Origin: Amphiura filiformis
Lineage: Eukaryota > Echinodermata > Ophiuroidea > Amphilepidida > Amphiuridae
Length of the DNA stretch: 64,000 nucleotides
Assembly: GCF_039555335.1 (NCBI RefSeq)
Contig: NC_092635.1
Location: 51,542,052 to 51,606,051, forward strand
Reading direction: 5' to 3'
Shown here: piece by piece, positions 30,385-41,590 of the stretch
Layout: every line of letters begins with the position of its first letter
Position numbering within the stretch: the first letter of the stretch is position 1
Position numbers and translations under genes: made by a program
Notes under the pieces: model-generated
Seen by the model: only the letters and a program-made list of their open reading frames with translations
Database searches by the model: none
Told to the model about the DNA's origin: nothing

Positions 30385-30460
30385 ATTGACAGATCCACTG
30401 ACCACTGCGTCTTCACAGACTCTTCATAGAAATCAAACCAATCCACTTAACACATTGATA
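30385..30460 (-). CDS. Candidate internal exon of an unrecognised gene (upstream exon)
   Basis: The minus strand reads VDWFDFYEESVKTQWSVDLS then Met, followed by a strong donor (ATG|GTAAGTAG), phase 0. Just upstream a different frame reads VDAGYQCVKW after TTTGATTTGCAG. That suggests either a 1-2 base indel in this copy or a different acceptor, so the 5' boundary is uncertain. It pairs in phase with the exon at 29705-29837. Confidence 0.4.
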
Positions 30461-30639
30461 ACCAGCATCAACTGCAAATCAAACACACAATTAAGCATTA
30501 TGATCAGTTAATTTTAAAAAGAAATCAAACTTTATAAGGGGCAGCTTCAAAAACTCGACTGCCAGTTGCCCACTGGGTCATTGGGCTCAGCTTCTAATCG
30601 CTAGTGTTCACTCATGTGCTGATGTCCACACAAGCACAT

Positions 30640-31480
30640 TTAAAATCAACGGCACATTGAAATCAAGGATTTTTCAAGATTTTAGGCCTAGTAAAGCTTT
30701 ACGAGGCCTAAAATCTCGATAAAATTCTTGATTTCACTGTTCCCGTAAAAGCTACGGCATATTGAAATCAAGAATTTTGTCGAGATTTTAGGCCTCCTAA
30801 AGCTTTGCGTAAAAGCTACGGAACATTGGAATCAATTAAAATTCTCAATTTCAATTTTATTGAGATTTTAGGCCTAATAAAGCTTTACGGGGCCTAAAAT
30901 CTCAATAAAATTCTTGATTTTACTGATTTTATCAAGATTTTAGGCCTCGTAAGCGTTTTGCGTAAAAGCTACGGAACATTGGAATCAATTAAAATTCTCA
31001 ATTTCAATTTTATCAAGATTTTAGGCCTAATAAAGATTTATGAGGCCTAAAATCTCGATACAATTCTTGATTTTACTGTTCGGAAAAGCTACGGCACATT
31101 GAAGCTTTGCATAAAAGCTACGCAACATTGGAATCAATTAAAACTCTCAATTTCAATTTTATCGAGATTTTAGATCTAATAAACCTTTACGAGGCCTAAC
31201 ATCTCGATAAAATCCTTGATTTTACTTTTCCATAAAAGCTACGGCACATTGAAATCAAGGAATTTAGCAAGATTTTAGGCCTCGTAAAGTTTTGTGCAAA
31301 AGCTACGGAACATTGAAATCAATTAAAATTCTTAATTTCAATTTTATCAAGATTTTAGGCCTCATAAAGGTTTACGAGTTTAAAATCCTTGATTTCAATG
31401 TGCCGTAGCTTTTAATTTATGGAACATTGAAATATAAAATCTTATCAAGATTTTTAGGCCTCTTAAACTTAAAGCTTTAC
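30640..31480. repeat. Inverted-repeat ladder around GGCCTCGTAAAGCTTTACG
   Basis: About six to eight alternating direct and inverted copies of a module. The module is ACGG(A/C)ACATTGAAATCAA, AATTTTATCGAGATTTTAGG, CCTCGTAAAGCTTTACG, then AGGCCTAAAATCTCGATAAA. Adjacent modules are mutually inverted, so the whole block can fold into multiple hairpins. Decayed pieces of the same motif appear again at 31860-31985. Confidence 0.75.
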
Positions 31481-31489
31481 ACCCGTTAG

Positions 31490-32615
31490 CATTGGGTGTT
31501 TTTGACAGCATGAAATAAACCAAACAATTATTATTGCAAAATTTCTCCAAATCTATGCTAAGGCTACGATGAAATAGAACCGAGAACAATATTGATCACG
31601 GGATGAGTACGAAGTAGGAAACCAAATTTATTCCTGTGATTTATTTATCTGGCCAGCTATCATTCCACTGGATGGGAGAAAATAATAAGAACCTCTTGGC
31701 CTTTATTCAATTTCGCTGACCTTTGTGTGCTAAAACACCCTATTTTTCCAATTTCACAGACAATTTTGTCCATGGACAAGCCCCAAAAATGACCCCTTTT
31801 TCCTCGATTTTGGTAACGATCGTGCGGTCAGTATTGCAAGTTGAGTAACCCCACCGGGCTTTACAAAGCCTAAACTAAAACTCTCAATAAAATTGAAGTT
31901 GACAATTTTAATTGATTTCAATGTTCTGTTGCTTTTACTCAAAGCTAATTACGAGGCCTAAAATCTCGATAACAGTTCTCATTTGCGTGTGAACGCTATC
32001 GGTGGAACAATAGTCGGGACATGGCAGTACATGCATGATTGAAAAAGGAATCGGGACATGGCAGTACATGCATGATTGAAACAACTTACAAGTACAAAAT
32101 TATGCATTGCGTGCCTATAAAATAAATAATATTTTAAATTCCCCCCCCCCCCTATTCCCTATCGCAATTTACTGCCTGAAAACTTCACAATTCCTGACCG
32201 TGATGTGTATGGTAAACTGTCTAAGCAAAAATAAAGGCCTATTCAATAAATACGAGTCTGCCGTGAAGACATTAAAAAGCTGAAGTTTACCCCTATACAT
32301 TTGCATAGGGTTTCGTGTGCCTCCACAGAATCTCACAGACGCCAATTTACTTCCTTTAAAATTTCACGTTTTCTGACATTTTTATGGCCAGACAAAAGCA
32401 CATAGGTAAAATAATGTCATTTACTAGCAGAAAAATGAAGAAAAATCCTCAAACCATACATATAAAGCCATGATTTGAGGCAATTTACTCACCATTTTCA
32501 CTTTTGTGTGCACATTGAAAAAGCGGCCATCTTGGTTTCTTCTCTAGAGGAGCAAACTCATGAATATGCAAATTAGCTTCTTCCACAAATACATGGCATA
32601 CTGTTGAACTATTTA
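31490..32615. other. No recognisable gene; minor repeats
   Basis: AT-rich. It contains a short direct repeat (TCGGGACATGGCAGTACATG at about 32012 and 32050), a C10 run at about 32142, and a remnant of the 27306 MITE arm at about 32520. Confidence 0.4.
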
Positions 32616-32760
32616 GGAAGAATCAAAATAGGATTCTTCCTATCCTAGGATCAATCATAAGTCCTGACTTAGGATGAATTGTATTGGAACTCTTCCTAAA
32701 TAAGTTAGGAAGAGTTACTTAGGATGAATCCTAAGTTGAGCTTTATGAAATAGGACCCTG
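32616..32760. repeat. CAGGGTCC-ended repeat with TTAGGATGAATCC palindromes (right)
   Basis: It ends TTTATGAAATAGGACCCTG, the complement of the end at 25349, and carries the same CTTAGGATGAATCCTAAG and CTTCCTAA palindromes. No matching target duplication was found outside the two ends. Confidence 0.6.
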
Positions 32761-32761
32761 G

Positions 32762-33072
32762 TTTGACAAATCCATGTTATACCTTGCAATATTTTGACGT
32801 TCAAGTCATAATTCTCCTTTATAACACCAAACAGGCGCAGATAAAAATGAAATAAATTGATTATGTTATGGTGTTTATAGTTTGACCAAGTTTGGGCACA
32901 GGTTTCAAGACTTGTTGGTCTGTTACAAAATACTTCAAAGCAATCGATAATAACTGTGACACGTTTTCCGAATGCCCGACTAAATTGCATCGGCATTGTC
33001 TTCCAAAGAATGTCTCTTTCAGGCCATGCGATTAACTTTGATATGCCATAAAGAGCATCAATACCCATATTG
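32762..33072 (-). pseudogene. DDE_4-type transposase relic, copy B (core)
   Basis: The minus-strand frame reads MGIDALYGISKLIAWPERDI, LWKTMPMQFSRAFGKRVTVI, IDCFEVFCNRPTSLETCAQT, WSNYKHHNIINLF. It retains the first catalytic Asp (IIDCFEVF), which copy A has lost. The reading decays after NLF. Its upstream (N-terminal) side is cut by the LINE fragment at 33073-33660. Confidence 0.7.
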
Positions 33073-33660
33073 AATACATACATACATACATACATGAAGA
33101 TATTTATAAAGCGCCTTTAAAATGTATCAAAGCGCTGAACAAGGAGAGATGGAAGAAAAAAGAAACACAGAAGGAACAAGAAAGAAGCTAACTGAAAAGG
33201 TGAGTTTTCAGTTTCTTTCTGAAAACTGGAATTGATGGAGACTCCCTGATGGCTCTAGGGAGTTTGTTCCATTCCCTCGGGCCAGAGACAGAAGGTATTT
33301 AAACCATATGCTCTATGTGCCCTAGGCTGACTAAGCAGAGTCTTATCGGAAGAAGATCTCAATCCTTCTCTTCCGGGAGCATAGGCTGAAAGAAGCTCAC
33401 AAAGATAATTAGGGGCACGGCCCTGAGAGCACTTGAAAACATAAAGCAGAAGTTTAAAAAGAATTCTGTCCTGGATTGGAAGCCAATGCAATTGAATGAG
33501 AAGGTTGGAGGTACCAGTTGAGCGAGGGACAGAGAATATCAAACGCACTACTCTCGATATTGTTGGCTCGCTTATACACAAAATTGATAAGCCAGGTCTT
33601 CATGAATGAATTGCAAGTCTGAGTTTCATTAGGACAATTAGTAACTTTTGAAAGTGGGGC
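33073..33660 (-). mobile_element. CR1-like LINE 3' end (truncated)
   Basis: The minus-strand reading 33581-33255 contains LLIQLHWLPIQDRILFKLLL, YVFKCSQGRAPNYLCELLSA, LRSSSDKTLLSQPRAHRAYG. This is the HWLPI..RI.FK.LL...K...G.AP.YL..L motif at the C-terminus of CR1/L2-type reverse transcriptase ORFs. The 3' tail has AAGCGCCTTTAAAATGTATC and AGCGCTGAAC, and ends in a (CATA)n microsatellite at 33073-33094, as LINE tails do. It lies within the DDE_4 copy B relic. Confidence 0.7.
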
Positions 33661-33664
33661 AATG

Positions 33665-34190
33665 AGTACCTAGGAGTGAGTTTGTCCTTCACATGTCTTC
33701 TTGTCATCCTTAGAAAAACTTTCTTCTGTCAACTTCATTTGAGCAATTTCTTGCCTTAACAAGCTCTTTGTTATTATTGTCCGCATGTGATTCCAGCACT
33801 GTGATGTCTGCTGTACACATTTCAGTTTGGGTCGATATTTCCACTGTCTCTTTTGCTGGCAAATTAATGCTGGTGTTTGTGTTCCCATGTGTACTTGCAG
33901 CTCCAGTTCTAAGTTTTCACAATCATTCTGTTCATATATAACATGCACCCATAGGATGCATACTCATGATCCTTGGAGGATGATAGGCTTTGGAGGTGGT
34001 CAATACGGCCGATTCAGCCTAGGGTAACGTCTTGCAGGTTCTTCTTTCCCTTACACTGGTTGCTTTTGTTTTGCCTTGTGTATGAGGTATGGCCCACTTC
34101 ATATTGTGATTTTGTTTCATTCACAGCACTAAAGCGCCTCATTATGGCCTTTTCAAGAAGGCTGGCAAATGGTTTGTAACCTTTAACTCT
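33665..34190 (-). pseudogene. N-terminal part of DDE_4 relic copy B
   Basis: Minus-strand pieces read MRRFSAVNETKSQYEVGHTS (about 34140), LELELQVHMGTQTPALICQQ, NHMRTIITKSLLRQEIAQMK, and LTEESFSKDDKKTCE. A Lys/Glu helical stretch before F..DD(K/A)K is what precedes the DDE domain in this transposase family (compare KPKDDAYESSL in copy A). A zinc-binding THAP domain is not recognisable. Confidence 0.4.
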
Positions 34191-34280
34191 GTGTAGATGA
34201 ATTCCAGCAACAGCATACCGTACATGTTTTCAGTAAAATGTGGGCAAAGGTTAACAAATTGAACTTGTTCACTGTCACAT

Positions 34281-34376
34281 TAACATTTAATGCTGATAGT
34301 TCACAGTTTGCTATTCAAGCAGCCTCTGCTAAATCATGGCAGTCAAAGCGAGGCAGGTATTTCTTGTAGGCTATTC
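34281..34376. repeat. 96-bp direct repeat, copy 1 (partner 34875-34970)
   Basis: TAACATTTAATGCTGATAGT through GGCAGGTATTTCT and GGCTATTC occurs twice with a few differences. The pair flanks DDE_4 fragment C and may record a segmental duplication. Confidence 0.85.
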
Positions 34377-34539
34377 GGGCCCGTAAAACAATTTTTTTTT
34401 TCATGCAAACAAGATAACATTTCTTTTCAACATACCTATATCCAATTTATTGAGACCATGTTAACTACAGGAATCAATATATTATTTTTCTTTAGCCTAA
34501 TTAAGAGTTGGAAAAGAGATTCACAAATATTTATCAAGT

Positions 34540-34870
34540 TGTCAACCCACAGCACAGTCTTGCAATTGTATCTATTTTTGGAATTGTATTTTCATCAGTA
34601 GTAGTTTCACAGTATTCCACCGGTAGTGTTTTGTCCTGAATTGTATATTTCTTTCGGACGTACAGCCGATTAGTCTCTCAACATGGATTCTTAGATGGGC
34701 GATGTCTCTGTTTTTTTTCCACATCCAGTGGGCTCAGTTGTGGCTTCCCACGAGTAAAGGCTGTGATTTCAATGGAACATTGACTGCCACTTTCCTGCCG
34801 AATGATCTCCTAAACTGCATCGGCATGGTCTTCCACAGTGTTTCGCGTTCTGGCCAACACACAAGTCCTT
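34540..34870 (-). pseudogene. DDE_4-type transposase relic, fragment C
   Basis: The minus strand reads CWPERETLWKTMPMQFRRSF, GRKVAV, then jumps to FTRGKPQLSPLDVEKK, and later VRKKYTIQDKTLPVEY and DTIARLCCGLTNLC. These are the WPER..L and C-terminal FTRGK..LS..(D/E)VE landmarks of the family. The DDE core between them is deleted. Bracketed by the 96-bp direct repeats. Confidence 0.55.
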
Positions 34871-34874
34871 GTGT

Positions 34875-34970
34875 TAACATTTAATGCTGATAGTTCACAG
34901 TTTGCTATTCAAGCAGCCTCAGCTAAATCATGGCAGTCAAAGCGAGGCAGGTATTTCTCATAGGCTATTC
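34875..34970. repeat. 96-bp direct repeat, copy 2
   Basis: Partner of 34281-34376. The main difference is TTCTCATAGG in place of TTCTTGTAGG, plus scattered substitutions. Confidence 0.85.
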
Positions 34971-34974
34971 TGCA

Positions 34975-35693
34975 GTGTTAACGTCGTCCAATTTTGCAGT
35001 GTTAGCGTCTTCCCTTAAAGGAGGATTTCGTGATCCTGGCATCCTCTTTTTATGACATTTCAGTTTACATGCATTTTAGGCCTACTCAGTACAGACCTGC
35101 ATCATGGCGACGCTTGATTTATCAGCGTTCGCATGCAGGAAAACTTCACCATTTTGAGGTGAATTTACTCGAAGTTCGGAGGTAAGATTTTCCACGGGTG
35201 AATAACAACATGCTACACACACTACGTACAGCCACGGGCACTGAGCCGTGGAGGCTAGCCTGATTGTATATCCTCCTACGCGGTCCAGTGATTTTGCAGG
35301 TCACAGAGTTTGACCTTTTGACCTGGCGTGCAATCATCCTATAGAGATATTTATACCGTTTTGCCATATGTATAGATACCCATAACTACTACATGTATGT
35401 TATCAAGCGTACATTATGTTGAGCGTGGTTTGGTTTCCAAATTCAACTTCCTTTCTGGAACAGAATTCCTTGTCTCCTGGGACACAGAACTATCAAGATC
35501 TGATACTTGTTTGTAGCTCTCTTGACACAGTATCTGACCTATTCATTTCAGGGGTCAGCTTGAGTAAATTTTGCAAAATAACGTGCAACAAAACCGGGCA
35601 AGTGTGGGGGAAGTGTGGATCGGCAGTGATGGATCTCTGCTGGCCATTTTGTGATGTGTTAAGTGATGCATAAAACTTGAAGTTGACTTTATT
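34975..35693. other. No assigned gene; possible small exon near 35100
   Basis: A less AT-rich stretch. At 35104, ATGGCGACGCTTGATTTATC starts an 17-codon frame ending in TGA, beside GAG|GTGAAT. Nothing else supports it. Confidence 0.3.
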
Positions 35694-35880
35694 AGGCTAT
35701 TCCAGTTAATATTCATACATCCCCTGTGGAAGACATGACTTCAATCTTCCACACAGGGAGTGTGATTTCAAATGGAGTCACCCATTCAGGTAACCCCATT
35801 TGAAAAATTCACACTCACTGTGTGGGAGATTAAAGTCATGCCTTCCATAAGGGGTATGTGGATTTCAACTGGAATAGCCT
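35694..35880. mobile_element. Foldback MITE family F1, copy 1
   Basis: An almost perfect palindrome: GGCTATTCCAGTT ... CTTCCACACAGGGAGTGTGA ... and its complement ending AACTGGAATAGCC. The centre is CACCCATTCAGGTAACCCC. This is the clearest reference copy of the nine F1 copies in the window (others begin at 46721, 48380, 48882, 51027, 53157, 55609, 60360 and 62208). Confidence 0.9.
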
Positions 35881-36781
35881 GCTACAATATTTGAGCATAT
35901 TGAATGTTCAATATTTATTTCATGTATATTTCATGTTAAATTTGTAACAAATATTTTCAGTCGTATACAAAATTATCAACTTATGACTTGTTTAAAAACA
36001 ATGTAAATGGCTGTGTGTCCTGAACTCGCCACCCTTAGCATTACATCACAAATATTACGAATTTTTACACCAATCAAGTTTCTAATTAGATTATCTCCAC
36101 AATTATCAACCCTAAACTGGCAAAAGTGTTCATTTTTGGAAAGCTGAAGGCATAAGCAATTCAAATATAGACATTTCAACTCATTATACAGGGTGACATT
36201 CAAGTTATAAAGGGTGGAATCAAAAATATTTGGGGAAAAAAAGAGTACTTTATATAACAGTAATAAACTGGAAGTAAACAACATTCATTTGGTTAGAGCA
36301 TAGGGGGGAACCTACTGACTTCAAAATCACAGCTGTTTTGTAATCTCGGAATACAGGGTGTCCCAAAGTATGTTGAAAATTTTTACAATTCAACATATTT
36401 TGAACTGAAACATTTCTAACCCATACAGCAAAAATAAGTCCATATTTAGATTCCTCGCCAAATTTCCCTTCAGAAAATCTATAATTTGACTATGATAGGA
36501 TAAGTAATTAAAATTTTACAGTAACTTATAGATATTGAAGACATCCGCATTACTTGCTACAGTGTTTTATATGAAAACGGGTTATTTTGTATGGAAAAGT
36601 TCAGGTGGTGTATGACGTGCATTCCCTAAACTCAGTAAATTTTCATCGTCAACCGTGTAATTGAATGGGATTATTTTGAAATTTTAAAACGCTTGAAATA
36701 TCACAAACAAATAGGCCTATGTTGATAAATAATATAAATACAAGCTAAAACCGTTGGGGTTTGATAATGAACCCCACAAAA
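35881..36781. other. AT-rich, no gene
   Basis: Only single-sided transposon-tip-like words (TACAGGGTGACATTC at about 36187, TACAGGGTGTCCCAAAG at about 36352). No paired end was found. Confidence 0.4.
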
Positions 36782-36856
36782 CTAACCGAGTATATGGAAA
36801 ATGCCATACGGCCGGGCGGTTTCACGAGTTGCCGGCTCGATCATGTCATCCGCCGC
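36782..36856 (-). CDS. Candidate terminal exon, unrecognised
   Basis: A GC-rich patch in AT-rich DNA. On the minus strand, CTAACTTTTCCAG is a good branch-point-plus-acceptor. It is followed in phase 0 by 24 codons reading AADDMIEPATRETARPYGIF then HILG and a TAG stop. No upstream exon was identified, so it could be chance. Confidence 0.3.
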   Translation of the reverse strand, partial: AADDMIEPATRETARPYGIFHILG

Positions 36857-38219
36857 CTGGAAAAGTTAGTATTTCCTAGACTTAAGCAATCATAAATGAT
36901 TAAAAACAATTAGTAGAATTGTTTAGCTGTAATGTCATGTGTCTTTTAGATGCTAAATATAGTTAAAATCCAATTTACAGCCTTTACAGAAGCAGATTAT
37001 GCACTAAAAATATGAATCCCATAGAGTTTGTGTGTACCACATCCCCCACCTCCACATCCCCCACCTCAGCCACCCTGCCCATTCTGAATTCTATGAAGCA
37101 CAATGTCAGTATTAAAAAGGCTAAATAATTTCTTTTTACAGGGTTTAAATAAAAGTGCATTTTATTTAGCCATAAAATGGGACCACAAGCATGACAATTA
37201 CTTCTTGCTTGGCAGAGATATCATCATTTAATTTTGAGTCGACTTTGGACAAACATAACATCGCCACCTTTTTTGGGTGGCAAATTCAAGACGCATGACC
37301 AAATGTGTTTTATTTGTATGCATACATGTATAATATATAATTTGTTGATTACTTGTTAAATTACTCAGGGAAGTATGTTAAAGTCAATTACTACTTATAA
37401 CTATGAACAAGGTAAACATTTGGAATGCACTGTGTTAGCCAAAATGTTGAAAATTGTTGAGATAGGCTGCCAGATATTGAAATGTGGGTGTGAATCGACA
37501 CACACTCTTGGTATAATAATACTATACTCTGATCAGGTCATAATAGACAGGACTCATAACATTGTGGATTGATATAGAATGGTGTACACGCAGCTGGCGG
37601 CATCACCTGCGCAAACTGCGCTCTGTATGTTGCGTGACTGATGCACGCTTTTGTGATTTTACACGGATGTAATTGACTGGCACAGTAACAAAAACTGAAT
37701 AATTCTCGCCTGTGATCATAGTATAATGCACAAATCAATTGTAGTCCCGGCCCCCCAGGACCAGGGCAATAGCGGGGTCCGAGCAGGGACTTGGCCTGGG
37801 ATGTAACAGCTCAATGTGTCCCGCAGTGCAGGGACGTAAGCGGGGGCATAAACAGGCGGGTTCTAACCCGGGAGTGTATCGGGGACGTAATAGAAGAGTA
37901 CTCACAACTGTGCCGGGTCGTATGCGGGGAAACACTCGTCGTTCTAGCGATTTACCCGGGAATACACGTTTCTCGATAATTTTGTTTCGAGCGCATGTGT
38001 TTCATTTCCCGCTTCATTTCCCGTATTTCGTATGGAAATTGGTCGAGAATACGGGAGTACGGATTTTTGTCCTAAAGTAGGTTTTTCAAAAAGTTCGATA
38101 TTATGTTTTAAAAGTAAGGCTATTCAGAGATTTTCACTGCTCATATTTAGTGAAATACAGACCTGCCAACTGTCCCCCAGTCCCGTATTCCAAAGTTAAA
38201 AACCCGAAAATACGGAACA

Positions 38220-38860
38220 TCCCTAGCAGAAATTCTATACAGCAAGAAGTGTATCAAAAGTGTATCAAAGTGTATTAAAACTGTATCAAACAGCAATTTA
38301 ATACAGTTTTGATATACAAAGGGTGTATTGAAAATGTATCAACTGAAAATATAAGGTATCAAAACTGTATCAAATACCACCTAACTGTATCAAAAATGTA
38401 TCAAAAGTGTATCAAATTTGAACTTAGTTAATTTTGGCCATGCTTGTGGTGTATCAAAAGTGTATCAAAGTGAACTTTTTGGTGCTAGATGTATATCAAA
38501 AGTGTATCAAATTGGACTTAGTCAAATTCTGGCTGCATACAGTGTATCAAAAGTGTATTAAATTGGACTTTGCCTGTTTTTTAGTGTATGTAAAGTGTAT
38601 CAAATTGAACTTAGTTAATTGTTGGTGTCTAGAGGTATATCAAAAGTGTATCAAATTGGACTTAGTCAAATTCTGGCTGCATACAGTGTATCAAAAGTGT
38701 ATTAAATTGGACTTTGCCTGTTTTTTAGTGTATCAAAAGCGTATTAAATTGGACTTAGTTTATTTTGGGTGGCTAGAGGTATATCAAAAGTGTATCAAAT
38801 TGGGCTTTCATAAACTGACCTTTTGTAGTGTATCAAAACTGTATCAATAACTGATCACAT
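38220..38860. repeat. GTATCAAAAGTGTATCAAA motif cluster, left arm
   Basis: Paired motifs GTATCAAAAGTGTATCAAA about 65-90 bp apart, separated by TTGGACTTAGTCAAATTCTG-type spacers. Higher-order duplication: 38496-38590 repeats at 38646-38740. The VYQKCIKLD repeat ORF reflects this and lacks domain features. Confidence 0.85.
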
Positions 38861-39547
38861 GTCTAGATAATGACTCATCATTTTCAAATTTGCCCATGTG
38901 GCATGTATGCAGTTAACACCAGGATTTGCATTTGGAAATGTACTGTATTTTAGAGCAAATTATGGTGTTTTATTTATCATGATGATTTGATACAAACATG
39001 CTTGTAGACTGCACATTAGGTTACAATGTAGTTGTAATCAGGGACTGTGATTAAAGAGGAAATATCTGACTTTGTTCTGATAAGGTAAGCTTACTATATA
39101 TTATATATAGGGCCTCAATGTATATGTATTAAGCATGAATATAGCACATGCCTGTATAGTAGATGTTATTGGTAGCCTTTTTGTCTCTTTATTGAGGGTA
39201 ACAACTTCAGTGACAAGCACTGCATTCCAAGCAGGCCTTCTGATGTATGTATGTTCCATTTTGGTTGGGTTTTGCTTCTTTTTTGCAAGACTTTCTCACA
39301 CATTTATCCTATTGCGTTGTAATTTTGAGCGTTGATAGGGAAAGTGCATTGAGCTGCTCCGTGATGGGGAAAGTGCTAGAGGTCAGCATTAGCAGTAGAG
39401 GGCAGTGTTGAATTTGAGCTTGATTAGACTAATTTCAAAATTTGACCTTTGACCCCTTCACTTTGGGGTCATTAATGTTTGCAAATATGTTTAGATATGT
39501 ATGGATAATTCTTGTTGAATTTGAGCTTGATTGGACCAATTTTGAAA

Positions 39548-39745
39548 TTTGAAAAACTGTATCAAAAGTGTATAAAAAACTGTATCAAAAGTGTATCAAA
39601 ACTGTATCAAAAGTGTATAAAAAACTGTATCAAAAGTGTATCAAAAAACTATCAAAAGTGTATCAAAAAACTATCAAAAGTGTATAAAAACTGTATCAAA
39701 AGTGTATCAAAAACTATATCAAAGGTGTATCAAATGGCATGTATC
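39548..39745. repeat. Dense GTATCAAAA minisatellite
   Basis: Near-continuous ACTGTATCAAAAGTGTATCA units of about 20-22 bp, the densest motif block, just before orientation flips at about 39790. Confidence 0.9.
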
Positions 39746-39789
39746 AAAAATAGGGCGGTCCAGCTGGCCAGCATTAGAATTGGGCGCTA

Positions 39790-41590
39790 ATTTGATACAG
39801 TGACATATTGATACACTTTTGATATAAATTATGTATGAAATGTGTATGAAATGAAAGGATAAAAATTTGAGCATAAATTTGATACAGTTTAAATTGGAAC
39901 CCTCATTTGATACAGTAACATATTCGATACACTTTTGATATAAATTATGTATGAAATGTGTATGAAATGAAAGGATAAAAATTTCAAGCATAAATTTGAT
40001 ACAGTTTAAATTGGAACCCTCATTTGATACAGTAACATATTCGATACACTTTTGATATAAATTATGTATGAAATGTGTATGAAATGAAAGGATAAAAATT
40101 TGAGCGCTAATTTGATACAGTTTAAATTGGAACCCTGATTTGATACAGTAACATATTCGATACACTTTTGATATAAATTATGTATGAAATGTGTATGAAA
40201 TGAAAGGATAAAAATTTCAACGCTAATTTGATACAGTTTAAATTGGAACCCTGATTTGATACAGTTACATATTTCATACACTTTTGATATAATTATGTAT
40301 GAAATGAAAGGATAAAATTTCAACGCTAATTTGATACAGTTTAAATTGGAGCGCTTATTTGATACAGTTACATATTTCATACACTTTTGATATAATTATG
40401 TTTGAAATATGTATGAAATGAAAGGATAAAAATTTGAGCATAAATTTGATACAGTTTAAATTGGAACCCTCATTTGATACAGTAACATATTCGATACACT
40501 TTTGATATAAATTATGTATGAAATGTGTATGAAATGAAAGGATAAAAATTTGAGCATAAATTTGATACAGTTTAAATTGGAACCCTCATTTGATACAGTA
40601 ACATATTCGATACACTTTTGATATAAATTATGTATGAAATGTGTATGAAATGAAAGGATAAAAATTTGAACGCAAATTTGATACAGTTTAAATTGGAACC
40701 CTCATTTGATACAGTAACATATTCGATACACTTTTGATATAAATTATGTATGAAATGTGTATGAAATGAAAGGATAAAAATTTGAACATAAATTTGATAC
40801 AGTTTAAATTGGAACCCTCATTTGATACAGTAACATATTCGATACACTTTTGATATAAATTATGTATGAAATGTGTATGAAATGAAAGGATAAAAATTTG
40901 AACATAAATTTGATACAGTTTAAATTGGAACCCTCATTTGATACAGTAACATATTCAATACACTTTTGATATAAATTATGTATGAAATGTGTATGAAATG
41001 AAAGGATAAAAATTTCAACGAAAATTTGATACAGTTTAAATTGGAACCCTCATTTCATACAGTAACATATTCGATACACTTTTGATATAAATTATGTATG
41101 AAATGTGTATGAAATGAAAGGATAAAAATTTCAATGCTAATTTGATACAGTTTAAATTGGAACCCTCATTTGATACAGTAACATATTCGATACACTTTTG
41201 ATATAAATGATGTATGAAATGTGTATGAAATGAAAGGATAAAAATTTGAGTGTTAATTTGATACAGTTTAAATTGGAACCCTGATTTGATACAGTAACAT
41301 ATTCAATACACTTTTGATATAAATTATGAATTAAATGTGTATGAAATGAAAGGATAAAAATTTCAATGCTAATTTGATACAGTTTAAATTGGAACCCTCA
41401 TTTGATACAGTAACATATTCGATACACTTTTGATATAAATTATGTATGAAATGTGTATGAAATGAAAGGATAAAAATTTGAACGCTAATTTGATACAGTT
41501 TAAATTGGAACCCTGATTTGATACAGTTACTTATTTGATACACTTTTGATATAATTATGTATCAAATATGTATGAAATGAAAGGATACAT
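39790..41590. repeat. 116-bp tandem array, inverted motif orientation
   Basis: About 15 units with a period of about 116 bp (range about 103-118). Each contains TTTGATACAGTAACATATTC, GATACACTTTTGATATAAAT, TATGTATGAAATGTGTATGA, AATGAAAGGATAAAAATTT, then GATACAGTTTAAATTGGAAC. Minus-strand ORFs across it are repeat artefacts. Confidence 0.95.

Noticed and set aside
38434..38850. VYQKCIKLD repeat protein
   Set aside because: Produced by the GTATCAAAAGTGTATCAAA motif; no start context, splice signals or domain.
39719..40380. Minus-strand repeat ORFs of 120-150 codons
   Set aside because: Translation of the 116-bp array; broken between units and compositionally biased.
39548..41590. CRISPR-like array
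   Set aside because: Repeats are contiguous tandem units with no unique spacers of constant length, in an animal-type genome.
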